Source: Albitalea sp966211955 (GTDB lineage: Bacteria; Pseudomonadota; Gammaproteobacteria; Burkholderiales; Burkholderiaceae_C). Taken from it: DNA of 64,000 bases. Under the pieces are notes generated by a model, which made no database searches, was not told the DNA's origin, and saw nothing but the letters and a program-made list of their open reading frames with translations. The DNA lies in contig CBIHOF010000016.1 of assembly GCA_966211955.1 (NCBI GenBank), positions 70,614-134,613 on the forward strand, read 5' to 3'. Made by a program: the position numbers and the translations under genes. Positions 42,601-51,287 of the stretch are shown here, piece by piece (the stretch's first letter is position 1; every line of letters starts with the position of its first letter).

Positions 42601-43253
42601 GCTATGCCGGCCCGCGCCGCATGGTGCTGGTGGTGGACAACGAGGAGATCGATCGCGACCTTCTCGTCAACGTGCTGGCGCCGCTCGGCTTCGACGTGCG
42701 GCGTGCGGCGTCTGGCTTGGAATGCATGGACATGCTGCGCAGCATCCAGCCCGATGCGATCCTCATGGACCTTGCGATGCCGGGAATCGACGGGTGGGAA
42801 ACCATCCGTCGCCTGCGCGCCGAAGGCTTGAGCCACGCACCGGTGGCCATCGTGTCCGCCAATGCCTTCGACCGCGGGCTGGACAACGACGTCGGCATCG
42901 TGCCCGGTGACTTCGTCCTCAAGCCGGTGCGCAAGAGCGAGCTGCTCGCTTGGCTCGGGCGTGCGCTCGCGCTCGAGTGGCTCAATGCGCCGGCGGCGGC
43001 GTTGCCGGTTGCGCAGGCGCCTCCACTGCCAGCAGCGTTCGTCTATCCAAGCGAGACACGCCTGCAAGCGCTGCATGACACCGTCCAGCTCGGCTATCTG
43101 CGCGGCATCGTGCGCCTGCTCGACGAGATCGAAGCCGAGTCGCCTGAATGCACGAGCTTCGTCGCCCACCTGCGCGAGCTGGCGCGGCAATTCCAACTCG
43201 ACGCCATGACCGGCGTTCTCCGAAAGGCACGCGATGCACGCATTGCTGAATGA
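39663..43253 (+). CDS. NCS1-type permease fused to hybrid histidine kinase
   Basis: A 1196-residue fusion sensor. Residues about 40-490 form a 12-helix NCS1 (nucleobase/cation symporter-1, cytosine/allantoin-like) transporter. After a linker comes a Cys-rich segment (CTICEREYEPDDMAYCP, then CSLCCSLDARCNDMC) near 543-581, likely a metal-binding or redox site. Two more helices follow, then a coiled coil, the HisKA box SISHELRTPLN with His near 742, an HATPase domain, and a receiver with Asp in ILMDLAMPG near 1035. It resembles transporter-coupled sensors such as CbrA/CrbS but uses NCS1. Part of the linker (near 518-541) is encoded by a dispersed repeat. Confidence 0.88.
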   Translation: MAAVPSAASDSPRVGPASSTSVRTEAVQRVVKVRRDYNEWVARETMEDYALRFTPHSFRKWSELRVANTAFGAASFLVLEAVGATLLVEYGFVNAFWAIIATGLVIFLAGLPISRYAARHGVDMDLLTRGAGFGYIGSTVTSLIYASFTFIFFALEAAVMAYALDLAFDIPPAWGYLICALVVVPLVTHGVTVISRLQVWTQPLWIFLLVVPYVFVFQKNPGVLKELVGYAGANGRGGQFNVAMFGAAMTVGIALITQMGEQVDYLRFMPALTKKTRVKWWAGVLIGGPGWVVPGVLKMLGGALLAYLAISHAVPVDRAVDPNQMYLAAYEYVFPRTTWAIAATALLVLVSQLKINVTNAYAGSLAWSNFFARLTHSHPGRVVWVIFNTVIALMLMELNVFSALGRVLGLYSNIAISWMMAVVADLVINKPMGWSPKGIEFKRAHLYDINPVGVGAMGLASAVSIAAYLGWLGPMAQAFSALIALATAFVASPVIAWWTKGKYYLARDPAAAAPNQATPVDPASPVHRAAPLGGRSEATGGLTSCTICEREYEPDDMAYCPAYLGHICSLCCSLDARCNDMCKPEASWSAQWQAAARKLLPSVMWHKLDTELGRYLLSMCAVVPLLGMLFYMIYQHELRQMPELSGGVREALAQGIGLGFIKVYAALVVVTAIITWWIVLTHKSRQVAQEESNRQTQALNEQAMALRREIESHQRTDEALQQAKRTADLANQAKSRYISSISHELRTPLNSIIGYAQLLDEDDSVPPHRKQAVSVIRRGGDHLLSLIEGTLDIARIEGGKLTLDVKPMRFQECVQQIVRMFELQAAGKGLAFRHEFNGSIPEVVRTDEKRMRQVLINVLGNAVKFTSDGQVVFRLSYAREMAVFEIEDTGPGIARHEIDQVFEPFARGSAVSSAAGGGTGLGLTISKMLTDLMGGEMTVHSKVASADDAASGTLFRIRLFLPEVRAAVAERELPRVTRIGYAGPRRMVLVVDNEEIDRDLLVNVLAPLGFDVRRAASGLECMDMLRSIQPDAILMDLAMPGIDGWETIRRLRAEGLSHAPVAIVSANAFDRGLDNDVGIVPGDFVLKPVRKSELLAWLGRALALEWLNAPAAALPVAQAPPLPAAFVYPSETRLQALHDTVQLGYLRGIVRLLDEIEAESPECTSFVAHLRELARQFQLDAMTGVLRKARDARIAE
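41214..41281 (+). repeat. Dispersed repeat copy inside the permease-kinase gene
   Basis: This 68-bp segment, starting ACGCCCGTGGATCCGGCTTC, is about 88% identical to the minus strand of 11005-11073, which is intergenic. Here it is in frame and encodes the linker TPVDPASPVHRAAPLGG between the permease and the Cys-rich domain. The inverted GGATCCGGCTTCGCCGGTCC is part of it. Confidence 0.8.
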
Positions 43254-44232
43254 CCCGGCATCCGGGTCGCGGCTGCCCGGCCGCGACGACATGGACCGTC
43301 CGACCGCGGACATCGTGCTCATCGTGGACGACGTGCCCGACAACCTCTCGCTGCTGCACGACGCGCTCGACGAGGCGGGCTACGCCGTGCTCGTGGCCAC
43401 CAGCGGCGAGGCCGCGCTGCTGCGCGCATCGCAGGCCTTGCCCGACATCGTGCTGCTCGATGCCGTGATGCCTGGCATGGACGGCTTCGAGGTGGCGCGG
43501 CGATTGAAGTCGCAGCCGGACACAGCGCACATCCCCATCGTCTTCATGACCGGGCTCACCGAGACCGAGCATGTCGTGGCCGCCTTCCAGGCCGGCGGCG
43601 TCGACTATGTGACCAAGCCCATCCGCCCTCGGGAAGTCATCGCGCGCATCGCCGTCCACATGCAGGGCGCCCGCCAGGCACGCCAGGCCCGCAATGCGCT
43701 CGATGCCTTCGGCCACGCGACCATGGCGATCCATATTGGCAGCGGCCGCGCGGTGTGGCAGACGCCGCTTGCGCGCAAGCTGCTGCAGTCCTACTTCGGG
43801 GCGATGGATGGCGGCGCCGCTTCAACCGAAGTGCCGCCGCAACTGCTGAACTGGCTGCAGGCACAGTCCGTGCTCGCAGCGCAAGGCCAGGCGCCCAAGC
43901 CCCTCGCGCTCGTCAACGGCTCCCGCCAACTGGTGCTCAACCTGCAGGAGCGCACGAGCGATGAGGATTGGATGATCGTCATGCGCGAGGTGTCGGACAC
44001 GGCCGTGGTCGAAGCCATGATGCAGTCCTTTCGCCTCACGCTGCGCGAGGCCGAGGTGCTGTACTGGGTGGTCAAAGGCAAGACCAACCGCGACATCGGC
44101 GACATCCTCGGCTCCAGCCCCGCGACGGTGAAGAAGCACCTCGAGCACGTCTACGAGAAGCTTGGCGTGGAGACGCGCACGGCGGCGGCGAATCTCGCGA
44201 TGAGCAAGGTGGGGGAACTGGCGCGGCGGTGA
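43234..44232 (+). CDS. LuxR-type response regulator
   Basis: A 332-residue two-component response regulator, probable partner of the permease-kinase whose 3' end it overlaps by 20 bases. Residues about 25-140 are the receiver (VLIVDDVPDNLSLLHDALDE; phospho-acceptor Asp in IVLLDAVMPGMD). The middle has a helical linker. The C-terminal LuxR helix-turn-helix reads LTLREAEVLYWVVKGKTNRD and then ATVKKHLEHVYEKLGV. The start may also be ATG 43291. Its targets are unknown; the ureA/kinase intergenic palindrome is a candidate. Confidence 0.92.
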   Translation: MHALLNDPASGSRLPGRDDMDRPTADIVLIVDDVPDNLSLLHDALDEAGYAVLVATSGEAALLRASQALPDIVLLDAVMPGMDGFEVARRLKSQPDTAHIPIVFMTGLTETEHVVAAFQAGGVDYVTKPIRPREVIARIAVHMQGARQARQARNALDAFGHATMAIHIGSGRAVWQTPLARKLLQSYFGAMDGGAASTEVPPQLLNWLQAQSVLAAQGQAPKPLALVNGSRQLVLNLQERTSDEDWMIVMREVSDTAVVEAMMQSFRLTLREAEVLYWVVKGKTNRDIGDILGSSPATVKKHLEHVYEKLGVETRTAAANLAMSKVGELARR

Positions 44233-44316
44233 TCGCACTGTCTTGCCTGGCCCCGCGATCGAGGGGCGAAGTGCCTTGCTGATCCTTGGATAATTCCCTC
44301 TTCTCCAGGGGGACTC

Positions 44317-47139
44317 ATGACTATTGGCAAAACGCGGCGCAAGTCCGCGACGATCCTCGGCTGTGCAATCGCCTTTGCTCTCAGTATCGCAAGTGGCTCT
44401 TGCCTTGCAGACGACTACGACGATGGCGCCGAGGCCTACGAAGCTGGAGACTTTCCACAGGCTGCCCAATCGTTGACGGTATCGGCCGAGCATGGCGATG
44501 CTAGGGCGCATCTTCTCCTGGGCTACATGCATTCCCGCGGAGAAGGCGTCGAGCGCCACGAAGAGAAGGCGTTCGCACACTATTTCGTGGCGGCCGGCAT
44601 GGGACTGCCTTTGGCACAGTTCTACGTCGGCAATCGGTACATGGCCGGGCTGGGTGTCGTCCAGGACGCGCCCTCCGGCCTCGTCTGGTTGCGAAAGGCG
44701 GCGGCATCCGGGCGGGTGGAGGCCATGGTTGCACTTGCCGATGCATGTCTGGACGGTTCCGTGGTGAAGCGGGACGTGCCGCAGGCCCTGCAGTGGTACC
44801 TGAAGGCCGCGGAGAGCGGCAACGAAGACGCCCAACTCCAGCTGGGCATGCTGTACCTCGGTTCAGACGATGTGCCCGAGGATGCCGCACTCGCGGCGAA
44901 GTACCTGCGTCAGGCCGCTGAGCAGGGCGTCGCCCACGCGCAATATCTTCTCGGACTCATGCACAGCGACGGCGAAGGCGTGCCGCTGGACCAGGCGCAG
45001 GCCGCAGCCTGGTTCCAGTTGGCCGCTGAGCGCGATCATCCGAAGGCGCAACATCGACTCGGTCTCGCCTACAAGTTTGGGGTCGGCGTTCCGAAGGACA
45101 TGGCCAAGGCCGAACTGTGGCTTTCGAACGCAGCGAAGCAAGGACACGCCGGCGCGCAGAACAACCTCGCCGCGCTCTACGACGCTCGCACGGATTCGCC
45201 CAAGGATCGCGTCAAGGCTCTGACCCTGTGGCGGCAGTCGGCCGAGCAAGGCTATGCCATGGCGCAGTACAACCTTGCGAGCAAGTACGCCAGCGGCGAT
45301 CTTGTCGATCGAGATCCTTCGAAGGCGGTGCAGCTGTTTCGGCTGGCCGCCGAGCAGGGCTACGACCAAGCGCAATTCGAGCTGGGTGCCGCATACGAAA
45401 CGGGCCTGGGCGTCGCCACGGACAAGAAGGCCGCCTTCGACTGGTACATGAAGGCGGCCAAGAGCGGCCTGGCTGCGGGTCAGTACGCCGTCGGCGTGTA
45501 CTACAAGTTCGGGCAGGTGGGTGCCAAGGATGAGGCACTGGCGCAGCAGTGGTTGCAGAAGGCGGCCGAGCAGGATCATGTCCGGGCCCAGCTCCAGTTG
45601 ATCGAGATGGAGTCCAAGAAGCCCAAGCCTGACCAAAAGCAGCTGATGGCGTGGCTGCGGAAGCTGTCCGAACAAGGCATCACGCGTGCGCAGGCTGGCC
45701 TGGGAATGTTGCTCATGGCCACCGAGGGAAAGTCCTCGTTGGTCGAGTCCTACAGCTTGCTCCTCTTGGCCGAACGTGGCCCGACCGGGCGACCCGAGGC
45801 CATGGCGATGCGGCGGGCAATCGAAGCCGGCATGTCCGCCGAGCAGAAGGAAGAAGGTGTGCGGCGCGCCGATGCGTGGGCGCTGGCGCACAAGGAGGTG
45901 GTGCCTCAGGAAACGGATTCGTCGGACCTGGTGCTTCTGCGTGCCCAGGGATGGTTCGACCTCAAGGAGTATCAGCACGCCATCGAAGATTGCACGAGCG
46001 TGCTTCGTGACGAGCCTGGCAATTCGGAGGCCTATCACTTGCGAGCGAGGGCGCGCGAGAGTTCAGATGATGACGACGGTGCCATCGCTGACTACACCCG
46101 CGCCATCGATATTCCGCCACCGGGCTCGGGCTCGCTCAACAACCGCGGTCGGTTGTACATGGTCAAGGGCGAGCTGGACAAGGCAATGGCGGACTTCGAA
46201 GCGGCGCTTGTCGCGCAGCCAGATGCCGCTGCGCCACTTGAGAACAAGGTCCGGGTGCTCGGACAGCGAGGGGAGTTCGAACGCGCTGTTGCCGTGCTGG
46301 ATCAGGCCTTGTTGAAGGCTCCTCGCGCACCGAGCCTGGTCAGCAGGCGCGGCAAGATGCGGCTGAGGATGAATGACTGGGATGGCGCTGGCGCTGACTT
46401 CGACTACTGGATCAAGCTCAGTCCCGACGATGAAGAGGCGCACTACTACCGGGGCGAGGTCTGGCTGCGCAAAGGTGACAAGGCACGTGCTGCAGCCAGC
46501 TACGACGAAGCCATCCGTCTGCAACCCGAATACGCGAGGGCGCACTTCAGGCGAGCCGCCCTTCGAATGTGGGAGGGCGATGGTCCCGCCGGGCGAGACG
46601 AACTCAAGGGGGCTGCCGACATTTTCGCGATGCGCTCGAAGACCAGGATGTCCGGCGTGTCCCTGTACTTTGCGGGCCAGTTTGCCGCAAGCGCAGAACA
46701 CCTGGACAACGTCGTCAAGAAGGATCCATCGTCGTCATACGATCAGCTGTGGCTGTTCCTCGCCACTGCCCGATCAGGGAACCCCGACGCCGCGAGGGCT
46801 CGCTTGCGCGAAGCCAGGGCCTTGCTGCCGAAGGATCAGTGGCCGGCAGCAGTGATCGACTTCTATCTGGGATCCATCGATGCAAAGGCGGCGCTAGACG
46901 CTTCGAGTGCCGCGGACCGTCGCAAGACTCTCGAGCAGTCGTGCGAGGCAGCGGTGTACGTCGCCGAGCACTACTTGATTCATGACGAAGCCTCGGCGGC
47001 CCTGCCGTTGATTTCTTCTGCGTTTAGCTCCTGTCCGCAGGACTACGTGGAATACGACGCCGCGATCGCTGAGATGGCGCGTATTCAAGGGGCTCTTCGA
47101 ACAGGTGGCACTCCTCCGCAGGCCGCAAAGGGTCCGTAA
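44317..47139 (+). CDS. Exported Sel1/TPR repeat protein
   Basis: A 940-residue protein with a signal peptide (ILGCAIAFALSIASGSCLA, cleavage near residue 31). Residues 40-460 consist of about eleven Sel1-like repeats (for example AHLLLGYMHSRGEGVERHEE, AQYLLGLMHSDGEGVPLDQA). After a spacer, residues 540-750 contain five or six TPRs (YHLRARARESSDDDDGAIAD). The protein is soluble and periplasmic or outer-membrane attached; such proteins act as scaffolds or in envelope stress responses. The ribosome site is AGGGGGA. Codon use is slightly less GC-extreme than its neighbours. No partner is evident. Confidence 0.85.
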   Translation: MTIGKTRRKSATILGCAIAFALSIASGSCLADDYDDGAEAYEAGDFPQAAQSLTVSAEHGDARAHLLLGYMHSRGEGVERHEEKAFAHYFVAAGMGLPLAQFYVGNRYMAGLGVVQDAPSGLVWLRKAAASGRVEAMVALADACLDGSVVKRDVPQALQWYLKAAESGNEDAQLQLGMLYLGSDDVPEDAALAAKYLRQAAEQGVAHAQYLLGLMHSDGEGVPLDQAQAAAWFQLAAERDHPKAQHRLGLAYKFGVGVPKDMAKAELWLSNAAKQGHAGAQNNLAALYDARTDSPKDRVKALTLWRQSAEQGYAMAQYNLASKYASGDLVDRDPSKAVQLFRLAAEQGYDQAQFELGAAYETGLGVATDKKAAFDWYMKAAKSGLAAGQYAVGVYYKFGQVGAKDEALAQQWLQKAAEQDHVRAQLQLIEMESKKPKPDQKQLMAWLRKLSEQGITRAQAGLGMLLMATEGKSSLVESYSLLLLAERGPTGRPEAMAMRRAIEAGMSAEQKEEGVRRADAWALAHKEVVPQETDSSDLVLLRAQGWFDLKEYQHAIEDCTSVLRDEPGNSEAYHLRARARESSDDDDGAIADYTRAIDIPPPGSGSLNNRGRLYMVKGELDKAMADFEAALVAQPDAAAPLENKVRVLGQRGEFERAVAVLDQALLKAPRAPSLVSRRGKMRLRMNDWDGAGADFDYWIKLSPDDEEAHYYRGEVWLRKGDKARAAASYDEAIRLQPEYARAHFRRAALRMWEGDGPAGRDELKGAADIFAMRSKTRMSGVSLYFAGQFAASAEHLDNVVKKDPSSSYDQLWLFLATARSGNPDAARARLREARALLPKDQWPAAVIDFYLGSIDAKAALDASSAADRRKTLEQSCEAAVYVAEHYLIHDEASAALPLISSAFSSCPQDYVEYDAAIAEMARIQGALRTGGTPPQAAKGP

Positions 47140-47160
47140 CCCGTTCCATCGATTGTGAGG

Positions 47161-48333
47161 TCACTGCCCGACGATCGAATCGATCTCGACTTTCAATGCG
47201 TTGGTTCCGATGGCAATGGAGGGGGTCAGCCCCTGCAAGTCGCCACTTTGCGGCATCGCATTCCCGCTCTTGGACACCCGAGCGCCGACGATGATCTTGC
47301 TCGCGCCGGACAGCTTGGCGGCCGGTGACATCGCCATGCTGTCGTCCAGCTTGAACTCGAAGGGCAGGTCCTTCACCTGCTTGCGGATGATCGCCAGCGG
47401 CATGCGCGGGCCTTCTGCGGCGCGGGCGAAGACGAAGACGGTGTCGTCGGGCGACACGCGGCCCTTGAGCTTGTCGGACAGACTGACGGTGCCGCTGACC
47501 TGGGCGGTGGCCGCGTTGTTGGCAGCCGGCGTAGACGCTTCGCCCGCTGTGCTTGCATTCGCAGTCGTGCTGGCTGGGGCCGCTGGCATGCCCGCCATCT
47601 GCCGCGCTTCGGCGATGCTGTCGCGGACCTGCTGGGCCATCGGGCTGTCGGGCGGCTCGACCTTGGCCAGCTGTTCCCAGTAGTCGACCGCGAGCTTGTA
47701 GTCCTTGCGGCCGAAGGCGGCAGTGCCGGCCAGCGCCAGGGCCTTCGGATGCTTCGGGTTGGCCTTGAGCGCGCGCTCGATGAGTGCGCGCGGCTCGCCT
47801 TCGAGGTCCTTGTTGTTGTTCAGCGCGACGGCCACCGCATAGTCCGACAGCAAGGTGGGATCGGTGGGACGCAGCTTCTCAGCCTGCTTGAACGCATCGA
47901 CCGATTGCTGCTGCTTGCCGAGCGCGGCGTAGGTGCGCGCGAGCATCTGCCAGCCGTCTGCATCGTCGGGGTTGGACTTCAAGCGATCGACGAGGCGATT
48001 GACCATCGTCTCGATCTTTGCCATGGCTTCGGCGCGCGAGGCGGCTGCAGCGGGGCTTTCCGCCGCATCGCCGCCCTCTGCGCCGCGGTTCGACGAGCCG
48101 GGCCCAAGCGCGAGGCGGTCGGGTGCGCCGACCAAGGCGTAGCCGCCGGTGGCGATCACGGCCACGAATATGGCGATCAGCGCGACGAGGCTGGTCGACC
48201 CACCGGTGGCTGCCGATGCCTGCGAAGACTCTGATGACGAAACCACAGCCTTGCCGCGCCACCACAGCGTGCGCGTGAGCAGCACCACGGCAGCGACGCA
48301 CAGGAGCGCCGCCACCAACACGAAAACCGTCAT
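47161..48333 (-). CDS. ccmI: Cytochrome c maturation TPR protein CcmI
   Basis: CcmI (CycH) holds apocytochrome c in the periplasm for haem attachment by CcmFH. The 390-residue protein has two transmembrane helices at about residues 3-22 and 50-68, TPRs near 110-240 (WQMLARTYAALGKQQQSVDA), and a C-terminal domain with VSLSDKLKGRVSPDDTVFVF near 285-305. It overlaps the ccmH stop-start by four bases and is the last gene of the ccm operon. Confidence 0.93.
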   Translation of the reverse strand: MTVFVLVAALLCVAAVVLLTRTLWWRGKAVVSSSESSQASAATGGSTSLVALIAIFVAVIATGGYALVGAPDRLALGPGSSNRGAEGGDAAESPAAAASRAEAMAKIETMVNRLVDRLKSNPDDADGWQMLARTYAALGKQQQSVDAFKQAEKLRPTDPTLLSDYAVAVALNNNKDLEGEPRALIERALKANPKHPKALALAGTAAFGRKDYKLAVDYWEQLAKVEPPDSPMAQQVRDSIAEARQMAGMPAAPASTTANASTAGEASTPAANNAATAQVSGTVSLSDKLKGRVSPDDTVFVFARAAEGPRMPLAIIRKQVKDLPFEFKLDDSMAMSPAAKLSGASKIIVGARVSKSGNAMPQSGDLQGLTPSIAIGTNALKVEIDSIVGQ

Positions 48334-48785
48334 GGACGTACCTCTGCCTCTTGTTCAGCGCCGTCCAGTTCGTCAGGCTCGAAGCGGTCGTCGCTCATGC
48401 GGGTGCGACGACGCAGGATCACGATGAGGCCGATGAGGCCCCCCACCAGCAGCACGCCGGGCCCGAACCACAGGAACCAGGTGGTGGCCTTCACGGGCGG
48501 GCGGTACAGCACGAAATCGCCGTAGCGGTCGGTCATGTACTGCAGCACCTGCTGGTTGGTCTGGCCCTTCTGCAGCATCTCGCGGATCTGCTGGCGCAAA
48601 TCGATGGCGAGGTCGGCATGCGAATCGGCGATGGTCTGGTTCTGGCAGACGAGGCAGCGCAGCTCGGTCGCGATGGCCATCATGCGGGCTTCAAGGGCGG
48701 GGTCGGCCGAGGCCGGGGCGGCGTCTTTGCCGAGCGCGCCGCTGGCGATGAGCGCCGCGAGTATCAGCGTGATCAGCTTATGCAT
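48330..48785 (-). CDS. ccmH: Cytochrome c-type biogenesis protein CcmH
   Basis: CcmH is the thioredoxin-like reductant for apocytochrome c CXXCH thiols. The 151-residue protein has a signal sequence (LITLILAALIASGALG) and the redox motif RCLVCQNQTIADSHADLA near residues 43-60, with CXXC. One C-terminal transmembrane helix (TTWFLWFGPGVLLVGGLIGL) follows. It overlaps both neighbours. Confidence 0.95.
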   Translation of the reverse strand: MHKLITLILAALIASGALGKDAAPASADPALEARMMAIATELRCLVCQNQTIADSHADLAIDLRQQIREMLQKGQTNQQVLQYMTDRYGDFVLYRPPVKATTWFLWFGPGVLLVGGLIGLIVILRRRTRMSDDRFEPDELDGAEQEAEVRP

Positions 48786-49308
48786 TGAGTTCCTTGAGGA
48801 GCGGGCTGATGCGCTTGTCGATCACCTCCGGCGTCAGCGGCCCGATGTGCTTCATGCGGATCACGCCGCGCTTGTCGATGACGAAGGTCTCGGGCACGCC
48901 GTACACGCCGAAGTCGATACCCACGCGGCCGTTCTGGTCGAAGATGGACAGGTCGTAGGGATTGCCGAACTGCTGCAGCCAGCCCATGCCGTCGGCGCGC
49001 TGGTCCTTGTAGTTCAGGCCGATGATGGGCACGGCCTTGCTCTTCGAGTACGCCACCAGCAGCGGATGCTCTTCGCGGCAGGCCACGCACCACGACGCCC
49101 AGACGTTCAGCATCCACACCTTGCCCAGCATGTCATCGCGGCGCACCGTGGTGCTGGGGTCATCCAGCCGCGTCAGCGCAAAGGAGGGCGCGGGCTTGTT
49201 GATCAGCGGCGAAGGCACCTCGTGCGGGTCGAGCCGCAGGCCGCGCCACAGGAAGAACACGAGCAGGGCGAAGAGCCCCAGCGGAATGATGAATCGCAGG
49301 CTCTTCAT
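48778..49308 (-). CDS. ccmG: Thiol:disulfide interchange protein CcmG (DsbE)
   Basis: CcmG is the membrane-anchored thioredoxin that keeps CcmH or the apocytochrome reduced. The 176-residue protein has an N-terminal anchor (FIIPLGLFALLVFFLW), the redox site WASWCVACREEH near residues 70-81, and the cis-Pro loop GVPETFVID. The start overlaps the ccmF stop (ATGA, 49305-49308). Confidence 0.95.
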   Translation of the reverse strand: MKSLRFIIPLGLFALLVFFLWRGLRLDPHEVPSPLINKPAPSFALTRLDDPSTTVRRDDMLGKVWMLNVWASWCVACREEHPLLVAYSKSKAVPIIGLNYKDQRADGMGWLQQFGNPYDLSIFDQNGRVGIDFGVYGVPETFVIDKRGVIRMKHIGPLTPEVIDKRISPLLKELNA

Positions 49309-51287
49309 GCCTGGGCTCCCGATGCAAGGGTGGATGCGTTTTCCTGTCTTTGCTTCACGCGGTAGCGGCGGTCGCTCGCGGCCAGCGCGCCGCCCAGCGC
49401 CATGAGCAGGCAGCCGCCCCAGATCCAGTCGACGAAGGGCTTCACGTAGACACGCACGATCCACGCGCCGCCTTCCACGGGCTCGCCCAGCGAGACGTAG
49501 AGGTCGCGCGTGAAGCCGGGGTCGATGGCGGCCTCGGTCATGGGGTTGCGCTGCACGCGGTAGATGCGCTTCTCGGGGTGCAGCTCTTCCACCTTCTTGC
49601 CGTTGCGGCTGACTTCCACCAGGCCGCGCACGGCGTCGTAGTTGGGGCCGTCGACGTTCTTCAAACCCGCGAAGAAGAAGGTGTAGCCCGCCACTTCGGT
49701 GCTGTCGCCGATGGCCATCTTCACGTCGCGCTCGACCTCGTAGGTGTTGACCATGCTCACGCCGAAAGCGAACGCGGCCACGCCCAGGTGCGCGACGAAC
49801 ATGCCGAGCATCGCGCGCGGCAGCAGCGCGAAACGCGCGAGGATGCCGCCCTTGATGCCGCCGCTCGGGCGCACGCGTTCCCAGATGTCGGTGGCGATGG
49901 ACGCGACGATCCAATACGCCATGAGGAAGCCCATCGTCGCGCCGGCAGTCACATGGCCCATCAGCCAGCCGGTGAGGAGCGCGGCGACGACCGTGGCACC
50001 AAAAGCCCAGCGCAGGCGCTTCGCAAGGTCAGGCAGCTCTGCCTGCTTCCAGCGCGCGAGCGGGCCGATGCCCACGAGGAACACCACCGGCACCATCAGC
50101 GGCACGAACACGGTGGCGAAGTAGGGCGGGCCGACCGAGATCTTGCCCATGTCCATCGCGTCGAGCGCGAGTGGGTAGAGGGTGCCCAGCAGCACCGACA
50201 GCATCGCCACCACGAAGAGCACGTTGTTCATCAGCAGCACGGTCTCGCGCGAGACGAGGCCAAAGCGTGAACCGAGCCCGACCGAGGGCGCACGCCATGC
50301 GTAGAGCAGCAGCGAGCCGCCGATCACCACGACGAGGAAGGCGAGGATGAACAGGCCGCGGCGCGGGTCGGTCGCAAACGCGTGGACCGACGACAGCACG
50401 CCCGAGCGGACGAGGAAGGTGCCCAGCAGCGAGAGCGAGAAGGCGATGATCGCGAGCAGCACGGTCCACGACTTGAAGGCACCGCGCTTCTCGGTGACGG
50501 CCAGCGAGTGGATCAGCGCCGTGCCTGCGAGCCAAGGCATGAAGGACGCGTTTTCCACCGGGTCCCAGAACCACCAGCCGCCCCAGCCCAGCACGTAGTA
50601 GGCCCACATCGAGCCCAGCATGATGCCCACGGTGAGGAAGCACCAGGCGGCGGTGGTCCACGGCCGCGTCCAGCGCGCCCAGGTGGCGTCGAGGTTGCCG
50701 CCCAGAAGCGCCGCCACGGCGAACGAGAAGGCCACCGAGAAGCCGACGTAGCCCATGTAGAGCATGGGCGGGTGCACCACCATGCCCGGGTCCTGCAGCA
50801 GCGGGTTCAGGTCATTGCCGTCCATGGGCACGGGGAACAGGCGCTCGAAGGGGTTGGACGTGGTGAGCATGAACAACAGGAAGCCCGCGCCGATCAGGCC
50901 CATCACGCCCAGGATGCGAGCCACCACCGGCGCCGGCAGGTGCCGGCTGAACTGGCTCACCGCCAGCATCCACACGCACAGCATCATCAGCCACAGCAGC
51001 AGCGAGCCTTCATGGCCGCCCCACACGCCCGCGATGCGGTACTGCAAAGGCAGTGCGCTGTTGGAGTTGGTCGCGACGTACAGCACCGAGAAGTCGTTGC
51101 GCACGAAGCTCGCAGCCAGGCAGACGAAGGCGAAGCCCACGAGCAGGAAGAGCGTCTGCGCGGCGGGCCGTGCGAGCGAGGTCCACTGCGGCTTGCCCTG
51201 CGCCGCGCCGATGATGGGCAGCGTGCCGAGGATGGCCGCCACGGCCAGCGCCAGCAGCAGCGAGAGTTGTCCGAGCTCGGGAATCAC
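49305..51287 (-). CDS. ccmF: Haem lyase subunit CcmF
   Basis: CcmF is the large multi-helix haem lyase that attaches haem from holo-CcmE to cytochrome c. The 660-residue protein has about 15 transmembrane helices. The Trp-rich haem-handling motif WGGWWFWDPVENASFMPWL lies near residues 235-254, and conserved His are in the PPMLYMGYVG and ALIHSLA regions. Length matches the family. It overlaps ccmE by four bases. Confidence 0.97.
   Translation of the reverse strand: MIPELGQLSLLLALAVAAILGTLPIIGAAQGKPQWTSLARPAAQTLFLLVGFAFVCLAASFVRNDFSVLYVATNSNSALPLQYRIAGVWGGHEGSLLLWLMMLCVWMLAVSQFSRHLPAPVVARILGVMGLIGAGFLLFMLTTSNPFERLFPVPMDGNDLNPLLQDPGMVVHPPMLYMGYVGFSVAFSFAVAALLGGNLDATWARWTRPWTTAAWCFLTVGIMLGSMWAYYVLGWGGWWFWDPVENASFMPWLAGTALIHSLAVTEKRGAFKSWTVLLAIIAFSLSLLGTFLVRSGVLSSVHAFATDPRRGLFILAFLVVVIGGSLLLYAWRAPSVGLGSRFGLVSRETVLLMNNVLFVVAMLSVLLGTLYPLALDAMDMGKISVGPPYFATVFVPLMVPVVFLVGIGPLARWKQAELPDLAKRLRWAFGATVVAALLTGWLMGHVTAGATMGFLMAYWIVASIATDIWERVRPSGGIKGGILARFALLPRAMLGMFVAHLGVAAFAFGVSMVNTYEVERDVKMAIGDSTEVAGYTFFFAGLKNVDGPNYDAVRGLVEVSRNGKKVEELHPEKRIYRVQRNPMTEAAIDPGFTRDLYVSLGEPVEGGAWIVRVYVKPFVDWIWGGCLLMALGGALAASDRRYRVKQRQENASTLASGAQA

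Noticed and set aside
39276..43343. A 1355-codon minus-strand frame that ends with ureA
   Set aside because: Only the last 100 codons (UreA) are real. The rest is antisense to the permease-kinase and is His/Arg-rich low-complexity translation.
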